DNA of 64,000 bases from Streptomyces lichenis. GTDB lineage: Bacteria > Actinomycetota > Actinomycetes > Streptomycetales > Streptomycetaceae. The DNA lies in NCBI RefSeq assembly GCF_023218175.1, contig NZ_JALPTH010000016.1, positions 1 to 64,000 on the forward strand, given 5' to 3'. The notes under the pieces are model-generated. The model searched no databases. It worked only from the letters and a program-made list of their open reading frames with translations, and was not told the origin of the DNA. Position numbers and translations under genes: made by a program. Positions 49,722 through 58,484 of the stretch are shown here, piece after piece. Position 1 is the first letter of the stretch. Each line of letters begins with the position of its first letter.

Positions 49722-49818
49722 CGTGAATCACCGCATCGCAACACCGCATCGCGTCACCGCATGAACCGCATGGACGACCGCGCAGGCGCCATGTGACCCA
49801 GCGCACACACCGCATGAA
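49722..49818. repeat. Scattered CACCGCAT repeats
   Basis: CACCGCAT or CCGCAT recurs five or six times with 5-15-base spacing after the GPP34 gene. The 390-bp gap to the next gene holds no supported reading frame. These may be remnants of a decayed His/Arg-coding tandem array. Confidence 0.55.
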
Positions 49819-49822
49819 CCAC

Positions 49823-49855
49823 CCGGTGGGGCGGCCCCTTCGGCCGCCCCACCGG
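49823..49855 (+). terminator. Terminator after the GPP34 gene
   Basis: CCGGTGGGGCGGCC and GGCCGCCCCACCGG form a perfect 14-bp stem with a five-base loop, about 160 bases after the GPP34 stop. Confidence 0.8.
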
Positions 49856-50052
49856 CGCGTCCGGCCGTACCCGGCCCGGGTCCGCGCAGATGTCCGTGCC
49901 CACGCGTCTGGGCGTTTTCCAGCGCGGCACGGCCATTGGTGGCAGTCTGCTGAGCAGTAGATACGCAGAGCTACTCCTGTCGGCCGAGGCCTGTGGGGAC
50001 ACGGGCGCGCACCGGTCGCGCCGGGAGCGGCAGTTCGACAGCCGGAGGTGCA

Positions 50053-50928
50053 GTGTCCGTGGCGTCCAACGTCAACCCCACCGTCAGGCGGCGCAGATTG
50101 GGCCAGGAGTTGCGTCGGCTGCGTGAGCAGAAGGGCATGACGGCGGAGGAGGTGGCGGAGCGGCTGCTGGTCTCGCAGTCGAAGATCAGCCGTCTGGAGA
50201 ACGGCCGCCGCTCCATCAGCCAGCGCGATGTCCGCGATCTGTGCGGGGTCTACGAGGTGGAGGACCACCGCGTCGTCGACTCGCTGATGCAGATGGCCAA
50301 GGACTCGCGCCAGCAGGGCTGGTGGCACGCCTTCGGCGACATCCCGTACAGCGTCTACATCGGCCTGGAGACGGACGCGGCCTCGCTGCGGGTGTACGAG
50401 CCCCAGGTGGTGCCGGGCCTGCTCCAGACCCGGCCGTACGCGGAGGCGCTGATCACCGGGTCGGCCCCGGAGTGGACGGCGGCCGACATCGACAAGCGGG
50501 TCAATGTGCGTGTCCGCCGCCAGGACCGGATCAAGGAGGGCGAGGCGCCGCTGCGGCTGTGGGCGGTGATCGACGAGTCGGCGCTGCGGCGGGTGGTCGG
50601 CGGCAAGCAGCTGATGATCGCGCAGCTGGAGCACCTGGTGGAGCAGTCGTACCTGCCCCATGTCACGGTGCAGGTGCTGCCGTTCGACATGGGCGCCCAC
50701 CCCGGGATCGGCGGGCACTACGCCATCCTGGAGTTCCCGGACGCCGCGGACTCCTCGGTCGTCTACATCGAGGGCGTCACCAGCGACCTGTACCTGGAGA
50801 AGGCGAACGACGTGCAGCGCTACAGCGTGATGTACGAGCACCTGCGCGCCCAAGCGCTGAACGTCGAGCAGACCCGGCAGTTCATCGGAGACGTGATCAA
50901 GGAGTACGCGGGCGGCACCGTCCGCTGA
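50053..50928 (+). CDS. XRE family regulator with DUF5753 domain
   Basis: The 291-residue protein has an N-terminal Cro/CI helix-turn-helix (RLGQELRRLREQKGMTAEEV, LLVSQSKISRLENGRRSISQ) and a C-terminal DUF5753 domain with EPQVVPGLLQTRPYAEALI and YIEGVTSDLYLEKANDV. This is the WhiJ-like class that is massively expanded in streptomycetes and normally paired with a DUF397 gene, as here. GGAGG lies four bases before this GTG, and a GTG two codons later is an equally likely start. Such pairs influence development and antibiotic production in studied cases. Confidence 0.92.
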   Translation: MSVASNVNPTVRRRRLGQELRRLREQKGMTAEEVAERLLVSQSKISRLENGRRSISQRDVRDLCGVYEVEDHRVVDSLMQMAKDSRQQGWWHAFGDIPYSVYIGLETDAASLRVYEPQVVPGLLQTRPYAEALITGSAPEWTAADIDKRVNVRVRRQDRIKEGEAPLRLWAVIDESALRRVVGGKQLMIAQLEHLVEQSYLPHVTVQVLPFDMGAHPGIGGHYAILEFPDAADSSVVYIEGVTSDLYLEKANDVQRYSVMYEHLRAQALNVEQTRQFIGDVIKEYAGGTVR

Positions 50929-50998
50929 GTCGAGACCTCCGCTGAGTCGAGACGTCCGCTGACATCCGAACGTCCGCTGACGTCCGAACGTCCGCTGA
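50921..50998 (+). repeat. 17-18-bp tandem repeats crossing the XRE stop codon
   Basis: The last coding bases TCCGCTGA are repeated at the end of four further units (17, 17, 18 and 18 bp) containing GTCGAGAC or CATCCGAA-like openings. The stop codon is therefore copied in each unit. The rest of the 310-bp gap to the DUF397 gene shows nothing else. Confidence 0.8.
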
Positions 50999-51238
50999 AC
51001 GGACGCTTCCGCACGGAGGGCGGGCACGGTACACCCGGCCCACCCTCCGGTGGAAGTCTCATTGGAATATGCCATCCGGTCGAGTGAACGCCCGCCCCGG
51101 AGAGCGAAGTCGGCGAGTAGCGTCGATCACGTCGGCCTGCAGAGATCCGCCAGGCCGGTACCGGCGTCTCGGCCGACTCTGCACGGGCAGCTACGGGGCC
51201 GCGTCGGGCGAGCCTCGTAGGAACACGGAGCACAGAAC

Positions 51239-51433
51239 ATGGCCATCATCCAGGGCGGCACGGACAACTGGACCAAGTCCTCCTACTCGGGTGCCAACGG
51301 CGCCTGCGTCGAGGTCAGGTCGCCGTTGGTCGCCGAGATCGCGGTGCGCGACTCCAAGGTGCCCGCCGGCCCGTCGATCACCTTCCCCCCGACCGCCTGG
51401 AGCGCGTTCGTGCACGAGGTCGCCGCGCGATGA
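51239..51433 (+). CDS. DUF397 domain protein
   Basis: The 64-residue protein has the DUF397 pattern NWTKSSYSGANGACVEV, VAEIAVRDSKVPAGPSITFP and AWSAFVHEV. DUF397 proteins form functional pairs with XRE/DUF5753 regulators and are thought to modulate them, possibly in a toxin/antitoxin-like manner. A GGAG site precedes the ATG. It lies 310 bp after its likely partner and faces an ADP-ribosylglycohydrolase gene across a terminator. Confidence 0.92.
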   Translation: MAIIQGGTDNWTKSSYSGANGACVEVRSPLVAEIAVRDSKVPAGPSITFPPTAWSAFVHEVAAR

Positions 51434-51486
51434 GGGCGTGAGCCCCCCTCCCCCACGCACCACCACGAAGAACGCGCCACAGCGAA

Positions 51487-51527
51487 GAGCCCTCTCGACT
51501 GGTCCGCCGTCCCGGCCGAGGGGGCTC
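51487..51527. terminator. Bidirectional terminator
   Basis: GAGCCCTCTCG pairs with CGAGGGGGCTC (one G-U) around 19 bases, between the convergent DUF397 and ADP-ribosylglycohydrolase genes. Confidence 0.65.
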
Positions 51528-51567
51528 CGCCGTGTCCGGGGCACGTCCGGGCGGGCCGGCGGGCGGC

Positions 51568-52698
51568 TCAGCCCCTCGGGTAGCGGGCCAGCCAGCCGGG
51601 GGCGGCGCTCTCCGGGCCGTGCAGCGCGGGGCCCTGGGTCATCTCCATGGCGAAGTCGTCGGCGAGCGCCAGGATGCTGGGCCGCCCCTCCAACTCGGCG
51701 ATCCAGGACGGCGGCAGGGCGGTCTCCCCGTGCAGGGCGCCGAGCAGCGCCCCGGTGAGGGTGCCGGTCGCCGCCGAGGGGCCGTCGTGGTTGACCGCGA
51801 GCCGCAGGCCCTGCGCGGTGTCCTCGGCGACCAGGGCGCAGTACACGGCGATGGCGAGGGCGTCCTCGGCGTGCTCCCCGTCGGTGTCCCCGAGGGCGGC
51901 CAGCGCGTCCGGTCCGGGTGCCCCTCGGCGTACGGAATCCAGCGCGTTCCCCAGCGCCTCGGCCACCGGTTCATGGCCGGGGCGCTGGGTCAGCTGGGCC
52001 TGGGCCCGCCGGGCCGAGGCCTCCACGGTCTCGCCCCGGGCCAGCCCGTGCACGATCACCGCGAAGGCGCCCGCGGAGAGGTAGGCGGCCGGGTGGCCGT
52101 GGGTCTGGGCGGCGCACTCCACGGCGAGCTGGCACACCAGTTGGGGCTCCCAGCCCACCAGCAGCCCGTACGGCGCCGAGCGCACCAGGGCCCCGGCGTC
52201 GCGCGCGGCGGGGTTCTTGGGGCGGTCCAGGGTGCCGAGGACCTCGTCGGCGAGACCGGTGAGGGTGGCCCGGGGCGGGTCGCGGCGCACGTACAGCCAC
52301 TCCTCGTTGGCCAGCCAGCCGTTGTCCTTGCGCCGCTCGTCGGGGCCCCAGTCCCGCTGGGTGGCCGCCCAGCGCAGATGGGCGCGGTGCACGTCCGTCG
52401 GCGGGTGCCAGGCCCCGGTGTCCCGGCGCACCTGGGCGCGGATCAGCCCGTCCACGGTGAACAGGCTCAGCTGGGTGGCCGCGGTGACGGCGCCCCGGCG
52501 CCCGTAGGCGGGGGTGAGGTCGGTCAGCCCGGCGGGGCCGTGCGCCTCGCGGACGGCCTCGGTGGACAGGGTGTCCACGCCGGCCCCGAGGGCGTCGCCC
52601 ACCGCGGCGCCGAGCAGGCAGCCGCGTACCCGGGAGCGGAAGTCCTGCTGCTGGGTCCGGCCCCAGACAGCCGCGGTCGCCGCGATCGCCGCACTCAC
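51568..52698 (-). CDS. ADP-ribosylglycohydrolase family protein
   Basis: The 376-residue protein has the DraG/ARH signature FRSRVRGCLLGAAVGDALGA and the metal-binding C-terminal part LAVNHDGPSAATGTLTGALLG, where the family has acidic and His-Asp metal ligands. It would remove ADP-ribose from a protein, nucleic acid or small molecule. GGAGGG lies seven bases before the chosen GTG; earlier starts add an Arg/Gly-rich leader. It has no ADP-ribosyltransferase beside it. The neighbouring XRE/DUF397 pair faces it rather than sharing an operon. Confidence 0.88.
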   Translation of the reverse strand: MSAAIAATAAVWGRTQQQDFRSRVRGCLLGAAVGDALGAGVDTLSTEAVREAHGPAGLTDLTPAYGRRGAVTAATQLSLFTVDGLIRAQVRRDTGAWHPPTDVHRAHLRWAATQRDWGPDERRKDNGWLANEEWLYVRRDPPRATLTGLADEVLGTLDRPKNPAARDAGALVRSAPYGLLVGWEPQLVCQLAVECAAQTHGHPAAYLSAGAFAVIVHGLARGETVEASARRAQAQLTQRPGHEPVAEALGNALDSVRRGAPGPDALAALGDTDGEHAEDALAIAVYCALVAEDTAQGLRLAVNHDGPSAATGTLTGALLGALHGETALPPSWIAELEGRPSILALADDFAMEMTQGPALHGPESAAPGWLARYPRG

Positions 52699-52879
52699 CT
52701 CGCGCCCTCCGCCTCCCCGGCCCGCCCGGCACCGCACCGGTTGCCGCTTCTGGCCTGACATGTGCACCCTCAAGCCGGGCGCCGGAGCCTGCACTGTAAT
52801 CCAAGGGGAGCGGAGCGGTCCGGGTACGCGGAGTGAACGGCCGGATCAAGCCGGGCCCGGCCCCGCCACCGGCCCGGGG

Positions 52880-55486
52880 TCAGTCCGTCAGCACCGGCAG
52901 CAGGGTCGGCAGATGCCCGTCGGAGGCGGCCGCCGCCTTCTGCCGCTCCTCGGGGACCTCCCCGTACAGGGTGGTACGCGGCCGGGCGGGGCGGCCCGCG
53001 GCCTCGGCGATGGCCACCAGGTCCCGTACCGACTTGTAGGAGCCGTAACCCGATCCGGCCATCCGGGAGATGGTCTCCTCCATCAGGGTGCCGCCCAGGT
53101 CGTTGGCGCCGGAGCGCAGCATCTCCGCCGCGCCCTCGCTGCCCAGCTTCACCCAGCTGGTCTGGATGTTGGTGATGTGCGGGTGCAGCAGCAGCCGGGC
53201 CATGGCGGTCACCGCCCGGTTGTCGCGGACCGTCGGGCCGGGGCGGGCGATCCCGGCGAGGTAGACCGGTGCGTTGGTGTGGATGAACGGCAGGGTGACG
53301 AACTCGGTGAAGCCGCCGGTCTCCTGCTGGATCCGGGCCAGCGTGCGGAAGTGGCCCAGCCAGTGGCGGGGCTGGTCCACATGCCCGTACATCATGGTCG
53401 AGGACGACCGCAGCCCCAGCTCATGCGCGGTGCTGACCACCTCGATCCAGGTGGCCGCGGGCAGCTTGCCCTTCGTCAGCACCCAGCGGACCTCGTCGTC
53501 CAGGATCTCCGCGGCGGTGCCCGGGATCGAGTCCAGCCCCGTCTCCTTCGCCGCCGTCAGCCACTCCCGGATCGACATCCCGGTCCGGCTCGCCCCGTTC
53601 ACGACCTCCATCGGCGAGAAGGCGTGCACATGGATCCCGGGCACCCGCTCCTTCACCGCCCGGGCGATGTCGAAGTACGCGGTGCCGGGCAGGTCCGGGT
53701 GGATGCCGCCCTGCATGCACACCTCCACCGCGCCGACCTCCCAGGCCTGCGCGGCCCGGTCGGCGACCTGCTCCAGGGAGAGGGTGTAGGCGTCGGCGTC
53801 GGTGCGGCGCTGGGCGAAGGCGCAGAACCGGCAGCCGGTGTAGCAGACATTGGTGAAGTTGATGTTCCGGGTGACGACATAGGTCACCTCGTCCCCCACC
53901 ACCGACTTCCGCAGCTCGTCGGCGACCCGGCAGAGCGCGTCCAGCGCGGGCCCGTCGGCGTGCAGCAGCGCGAGCGCCTGCTCGTCGGTCAGCCGTGTCG
54001 GGTCATCGGCGGCGGTCGCCAGCGCCCCCCGCACATCGGTGTCGATCCGCTGCGGCACCATCCCCGGCGCCGCCGCCTCCCGCAACGCCCCCCAGTCCCC
54101 GTACACCTCATCGAAGTCCTCCCGCCGATCCCCCGTCCGTCCCTCCTCCCCGTCGATCTCCACATGCAGCTCCGTCCGCCCACTCGCCGTGAACGCCTCG
54201 TCCGGCTCCTGCCAGGGGCGGCCCACGACGGGCGCGTCCGGCACCGCCAGCCCGGTCTCCGGATCGGCCAGCGCGGTGACATGCGGCAGCAGCCGGGGAT
54301 CGAGCCACGGCTCCCCCCGCCGTACGAACTCCGGGTACACACAGAGGCGTTCCGCCAGCCGGAACCCCGCCTCCCCCGACTTCTCCCCCAAGGTCTCGAT
54401 CTGCGGCCAGGGCCGCTCCGGGTTCACATGGTCGATGGTGAGCGGCGAGACCCCGCCCCAGTCGTCGATGCCCGCACCGATCAGCCGCCCGTACTCCTCG
54501 TCCACCAGGTTCGGCGGGGCCTGGAGGCAGGCCGAGGGGCCCATGATGTGCCGGGCCACGGCGATGGTGGCGACCAGGTCGTCCAGCTCCGCGTCCGGCA
54601 TCCCGCGCATCGCGGTGTCCGGCTTGGCGCGGAAGTTCTGGATGATCAGCTCCTGGATGGAGTGGTATGCGCGGGCCACCCGCCGCAGCGCGAACAGCGA
54701 CTCCGCCCGCTCCTCGTAGGTCTCGCCGATCCCGATCAGCAGCCCCGAGGTGAACGGCACCGAGGACCGCCCCGCGTCCTCCAGCACCCGCACCCTGACC
54801 GCCGGTTCCTTGTCCGGCGACCCGTAGTGCGGCCCACCGGGCTCGCTCCACAGCCTCGTCGCGGTGGTCTCCAGCATCATTCCCATCGACGGGGCGACCG
54901 GCTTCAGCCGCTGGAAGTCCGTCCACGACATCACCCCGGGGTTGAGGTGGGGCAGCAGCCCGGTCTCCTCCAGGATCCGGATCGCCATCGCCCGCACATA
55001 CGCGATGGTGTCGTCATAGCCGTGCGCGTCCAGCCACTCCCGCGCCTCCGGCCAGCGGTCCTCCGGCTTGTCACCGAGGGTGATCAGCGCCTCCTTGCAC
55101 CCCAGTTCGGCGCCGCGCCGGGCCACGTCCAGCACCTCGTCGGGCGACATGAACATCCCGTGCCCGACCCGCCGCAGCTTGCCGGGCACGGTGGCGAAGG
55201 TGCAGTAGTGGCACTTGTCCCGGCACAGCCGGGTGAGCGGGATGAAGACGCTCTTGCTGTACGTGATGGTGCCGGGGCGCCCGGCCGCCGCCAGCCCGGC
55301 GTCCCGCACCCGGCCCGCGGAGGCCGTCAGATCCGCCAGATCCTCGCCGCGCGCCTGGAGCAATACGGCGGCCTCCGACACATCGAGCGCCACCCCGTCC
55401 CGGGCCCGCCTCAGCGCACGGCGCATCGCGTTGGCCGTCGGGGCGGTGGGAGCGGCGGGGCGGCGTACGGGCTGGTCATCCGTCAT
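52880..55486 (-). CDS. fbiC: Bifunctional FO synthase FbiC (CofG-CofH fusion)
   Basis: The 868-residue protein joins two radical-SAM enzymes that build the 7,8-didemethyl-8-hydroxy-5-deazariboflavin chromophore of cofactor F420. The CofG half has C88-x3-C92-x2-C95 in CRDKCHYCTF, and the CofH half has C548-x3-C552-x2-C555 in CYTGCRFCAF. Both halves show the usual downstream elements (LITLGDKPEDRWPEA, VEVCMQGGIHPDLPGTAYF). The ATG at MTDDQPVRR follows GGGGAC. An LLM-type F420 enzyme gene lies immediately upstream on the same strand. Confidence 0.95.
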   Translation of the reverse strand: MTDDQPVRRPAAPTAPTANAMRRALRRARDGVALDVSEAAVLLQARGEDLADLTASAGRVRDAGLAAAGRPGTITYSKSVFIPLTRLCRDKCHYCTFATVPGKLRRVGHGMFMSPDEVLDVARRGAELGCKEALITLGDKPEDRWPEAREWLDAHGYDDTIAYVRAMAIRILEETGLLPHLNPGVMSWTDFQRLKPVAPSMGMMLETTATRLWSEPGGPHYGSPDKEPAVRVRVLEDAGRSSVPFTSGLLIGIGETYEERAESLFALRRVARAYHSIQELIIQNFRAKPDTAMRGMPDAELDDLVATIAVARHIMGPSACLQAPPNLVDEEYGRLIGAGIDDWGGVSPLTIDHVNPERPWPQIETLGEKSGEAGFRLAERLCVYPEFVRRGEPWLDPRLLPHVTALADPETGLAVPDAPVVGRPWQEPDEAFTASGRTELHVEIDGEEGRTGDRREDFDEVYGDWGALREAAAPGMVPQRIDTDVRGALATAADDPTRLTDEQALALLHADGPALDALCRVADELRKSVVGDEVTYVVTRNINFTNVCYTGCRFCAFAQRRTDADAYTLSLEQVADRAAQAWEVGAVEVCMQGGIHPDLPGTAYFDIARAVKERVPGIHVHAFSPMEVVNGASRTGMSIREWLTAAKETGLDSIPGTAAEILDDEVRWVLTKGKLPAATWIEVVSTAHELGLRSSSTMMYGHVDQPRHWLGHFRTLARIQQETGGFTEFVTLPFIHTNAPVYLAGIARPGPTVRDNRAVTAMARLLLHPHITNIQTSWVKLGSEGAAEMLRSGANDLGGTLMEETISRMAGSGYGSYKSVRDLVAIAEAAGRPARPRTTLYGEVPEERQKAAAASDGHLPTLLPVLTD

Positions 55487-55539
55487 GTCCCCGAGCATAC
55501 GAGCCGCCCATGCACCGGCCCGAGCCGCAGGGGCACCGG

Positions 55540-56367
55540 TCAGAGAAACTCCGCGTACGCGTCCAGGGTGCGCAGCACCTCCGGTTCCCCCGCCGGAGGA
55601 AGCTGGACGACGACTTCCCCGATGCCCAGGTCGGCGAAGCGGGCCAGCTTCCCGGCCGAGGGCCGCACGGCGTACGGGACGATCTGCGGGCCCTCCCCTC
55701 CCCGTCCGGCCTCCTCCCAGGCAGCGCGCAGCGCCGGCAGCGCCTCGGTGAGACCGCCACCGCCGATGGGCAGCCAGCCGTCGCCGTGCTCGGCGATCGC
55801 CGCGAACAGCCGGGGCCCGGCCGCCCCGCCGAACAGCACCCGGGGCGCCCCTCCGACCGGCTTGGGATACGCGTACGAGGCCCGGACCGAGGCCGTGCGC
55901 CCCTCGTACGCGGTCGGCTCCTCCGCCCACAGCGCCCGCATCACCCCGATCCGCTCCCGCACCGCCCGCCTCCGCGACCCCCAGTCCACCCCGTGGTCCT
56001 CCGCCTCCTCCCGGTTCCACCCGTACCCCACCCCCAGCGTGAACCGCCCACCCGACAGATGGTCCAGCGTGGCCACCTGCTTGGCCAGGTCGATCGGGTC
56101 ATGCTGCGCGACCAGCGTGATCCCGGTCCCCAGGGTGATCCGCTCGGTCACCGCGGCGGCCTGCGCCAGCGCACTGAACGGCTCCAGCGTCCGCCCGTAC
56201 TCCGGCGGCAACTCGCCCCCGGCCGGATAGGGCGTGGTGCGCTCGACGGGGATGTGGGTGTGCTCGGGCAGATACAACCCGGCGAACCCGCGCTGCTCCA
56301 GCTCCTGGGCGAGCCGTACCGGGGTGATCGTCTGATCGGTCAGAAAGACCGTGGTCGCGATGCGCAT
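55540..56367 (-). CDS. LLM-class F420-dependent oxidoreductase
   Basis: The 275-residue TIM-barrel enzyme begins MRIATTVFLTDQTITPVRLA and contains RGFAGLYLPEHTHIPVERTT, ITLGTGITLVAQHDPIDLAK and GVGYGWNREEAEDHGVDW, signatures of F420-using luciferase-like oxidoreductases. It transfers hydride between F420 and an unknown substrate. It is 50 bp upstream of fbiC on the same strand, so cofactor supply and use may be co-transcribed. The start follows a weak ribosome-binding site and could be a few codons upstream. Confidence 0.88.
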   Translation of the reverse strand: MRIATTVFLTDQTITPVRLAQELEQRGFAGLYLPEHTHIPVERTTPYPAGGELPPEYGRTLEPFSALAQAAAVTERITLGTGITLVAQHDPIDLAKQVATLDHLSGGRFTLGVGYGWNREEAEDHGVDWGSRRRAVRERIGVMRALWAEEPTAYEGRTASVRASYAYPKPVGGAPRVLFGGAAGPRLFAAIAEHGDGWLPIGGGGLTEALPALRAAWEEAGRGGEGPQIVPYAVRPSAGKLARFADLGIGEVVVQLPPAGEPEVLRTLDAYAEFL

Positions 56368-56465
56368 ACCGGCCAACGTACGGCGTGCGGGGACCGCTGC
56401 CGAGATGCGCTGCGGGGGCGCATGGGCGGGGTCGTTCGAGGATGCGGGTCCGTTACGCTCCGGAC

Positions 56466-56870
56466 ATGGCCGACCCCCACGTCAGCGGCGAAGTCCACCA
56501 CCGGGCGTGCGGTGTCTGCCCAGGCCGTCGGCACCCGGTCGGTGAGTTCGACGTGTTCGAGCGCCCCACCGCCGAGGCCCCGTTCAGCCCGGCCGACGGG
56601 CTCCGGTACCTGGGCGACGGGACGCCGGTCTGCGTCCACCCGGAGAAGGTCGGGCTTCCCCCCGGTCGGTACAAGAGCAAGGGCGCACCGCTCGTGGTCC
56701 AACTGGACCTGCCGTCCGACCCGTCCCAGGTGGCCACCCATCTGCACGGGGTGTTCCACGGGACCGCGCCGGCCCTGCTGGACGACCTGATCGTCCAGGC
56801 GACCGACCAGATCCGGCGCGCGTTCCCCGAGCTGGACGCGTTGTCCGTGCTGCGCCAGGCCCTCGGCTAG
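56466..56870 (+). CDS. Hypothetical protein
   Basis: The 134-residue soluble protein opens ADPHVSGEVHHRACGVCPGR with a CxxC pair and ends with a helical segment LDDLIVQATDQIRRAFPELD. The middle contains GLPPGRYKSKGAPLVVQLDL. I do not recognise a family. The coding bias is good. It is divergent from the LLM gene and convergent with the Nudix gene. Confidence 0.65.
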   Translation: MADPHVSGEVHHRACGVCPGRRHPVGEFDVFERPTAEAPFSPADGLRYLGDGTPVCVHPEKVGLPPGRYKSKGAPLVVQLDLPSDPSQVATHLHGVFHGTAPALLDDLIVQATDQIRRAFPELDALSVLRQALG

Positions 56871-56934
56871 ACGGCGTCGGGCTCACCCGAGGTGGAGGTG
56901 TGCGCCTGCCCCATGCAGGTGCGGTCGTGGCGGC

Positions 56935-57378
56935 CTACGGCCAACCGTGCTCGGTGAGCGGGTCGCCGCCTCTGAGGTAGCCGAGCAGTCCGGCCTCGGG
57001 GTACTCGATGATGTCCTCGGGCAGCTCGTGCACGGACCACCACCGCAGGTCGAGGCACTTCTCGGGCTCACGGTTGACCGGCTCGCCCACCCACGTGGTG
57101 GCCAGGAAGAACAGGCCGATGCGCTCGGCCCCGGCGTCCTGCCGGTGGTGCACGACATGCACGAGCCGCAGTCGCCTGGGGTCGACCACGACGCCCGTCT
57201 CCTCCATCAACTCGCGCGCGGCACCGACGGTGAGCGGTTCCCCGGCGTCCAACTTGCCCGAGGGGGCGTGCCACCGCCCGTATCCATAGGTGCCCCCGCG
57301 CCGCGACAGCAGCACCCGGTCGCCGTCGCGCAGGATCACATGCGTGTCGATCACGGGGGTCGCGGGTGTGGGGATCAT
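56935..57378 (-). CDS. Nudix hydrolase
   Basis: The 147-residue protein carries a complete Nudix box running from GKLDAGEPLTVGAARELMEE into TGV (consensus Gx5Ex7REUxEExGU). It starts VIDTHVILRDGDRVLLSRR and ends with a Trp-rich segment DLRWWSVHELPEDIIEYPEA. It would hydrolyse a nucleoside diphosphate linked to another group, and the substrate is not evident. It has no operon partner. Confidence 0.9.
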   Translation of the reverse strand: MIPTPATPVIDTHVILRDGDRVLLSRRGGTYGYGRWHAPSGKLDAGEPLTVGAARELMEETGVVVDPRRLRLVHVVHHRQDAGAERIGLFFLATTWVGEPVNREPEKCLDLRWWSVHELPEDIIEYPEAGLLGYLRGGDPLTEHGWP

Positions 57379-57589
57379 GGGTTCACCGTGGGGTCATCGG
57401 GTGCGGTGCGGTGGGGCTGCCGACGCTACTCCCGGGCGTGGGCACGGCGTCAGCGATCCGCGCCGCCACACCCGTAGGGGTGGACATGGTGGAGTCGAGT
57501 ACGAGCACCGCGACGCCGAGGGTCGATGCGGGCTGTGCGGCGGGGCAGGGTGGGTGATCGTTCCCGCATGCGGCCGGTCCGCCGCGTGG
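57379..57589. other. Intergenic region with possible Cys-rich remnant
   Basis: A plus-strand frame reads EYEHRDAEGRCGLCGGAGWV toward a stop at 57601 but has no credible start codon or ribosome-binding site. It may be the remnant of a small zinc-knuckle gene. I leave it unannotated as a gene. Confidence 0.4.
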
Positions 57590-57925
57590 TCAGTCGAGTG
57601 AGGGGGTGTCGTCGGTCACCTGCCAGGAGTGCCCTGACGAGTGATCAGCGGTCAGGTGGCAGGCTTCCCGCTTGACGGGGTCCAAGGCATGATCGACCAC
57701 CCCGCAGGGCGGCATCACGACGAACCGGCACGCCCCCGTGTCATCCCACCGTGCCCATACGTGCACCTCGGCGGCCAGCTCGTCGAGATAGTCCACATGG
57801 TCACCACCGTGGTCATGGGCCAACTCGCAGAGGAACGATGCGTCCAGACTCGGGGCACCTCTCCGCCAGCCCCCCGCCACCACGTCGGACCAGGGCGTAC
57901 GGAGTGCTCTGTTGCAGCGCATCAC
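57590..57925 (-). CDS. Hypothetical protein with Cys/His-rich motifs
   Basis: The 111-residue protein contains CELAHDHGGDHVDYLDELAA, VMPPCGVVDHALDPVKREAC and HLTADHSSGHSW, a set of Cys and His that could bind metal. AGGAG lies eight bases before the GTG, and an ATG one codon later is possible. It follows another small gene on the same strand, and both are divergent from the XRE regulator at 58.5 kb. I do not recognise the family, but a tiny-gene pair beside an XRE gene is common in streptomycetes. Confidence 0.65.
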   Translation of the reverse strand: MMRCNRALRTPWSDVVAGGWRRGAPSLDASFLCELAHDHGGDHVDYLDELAAEVHVWARWDDTGACRFVVMPPCGVVDHALDPVKREACHLTADHSSGHSWQVTDDTPSLD

Positions 57926-58072
57926 GGGTCCGTCTCCTAGTGACGGGGCGCCGACCGCGCACCCAGATGCGGCACTCCGGCCGGACGGTGGGAAGGGGGG
58001 CACGCTCGCCAAGCCGCACTGGCACTGTGAGTGCATCGCGCTGACGATGGTGTTGGGAGCCCGACAGACCTC

Positions 58073-58345
58073 TCACACGCGGAACTTGCCGCGAACACGC
58101 TCCTCCGCCAGCGACCGAGCACGGGCTCGATCCGCCGGACGCGCCGGCCGGGTGTCCGCCGGGTCGGTCTCCCACTCGACACCGCCGCCCACGGGGCGCA
58201 GGAACCAGCTCCCCTCACACTCGCCTCGGAACTCGCCCACCTTGTCGTGCGCCGTGTCCAGCAGGAGGGTGCCGACCGCAGGTTCCCCCGGCTTGCCCGC
58301 CGTGTTGGGCCCGTGCGGTACGTCGATGTGTCGCTCACTGGTCAT
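58073..58345 (-). CDS. Small conserved hypothetical protein
   Basis: The 90-residue protein has a barrel-like core VGTLLLDTAHDKVGEFRGEC and FLRPVGGGVEWETDPADTRP, a pattern shared by many small streptomycete proteins located next to XRE regulators. AGGAG lies seven bases before the ATG. It is divergent from an XRE gene across about 140 bp and upstream of another tiny gene. The function is unknown. Confidence 0.72.
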   Translation of the reverse strand: MTSERHIDVPHGPNTAGKPGEPAVGTLLLDTAHDKVGEFRGECEGSWFLRPVGGGVEWETDPADTRPARPADRARARSLAEERVRGKFRV

Positions 58346-58484
58346 CGCTGTGCTCCTATGCCGCGGACTCGACCCGTCATGGAGAGCTTCCGCTCGATGA
58401 CTTTTGGCGACCAGTGTGATTCGTAGTGTGAAGTCCTCCTGGCTCCTGGCTACTTGGGCGACGCCGTCGCATCGTGGGAGCAGT

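Noticed and set aside
57290..57601. Plus-strand Cys-rich frame EYEHRDAEGRCGLCGG
   Set aside because: There is no start codon or ribosome-binding site near the convincing part, and the upstream portion overlaps the Nudix gene in another frame. It is kept only as a possible remnant.
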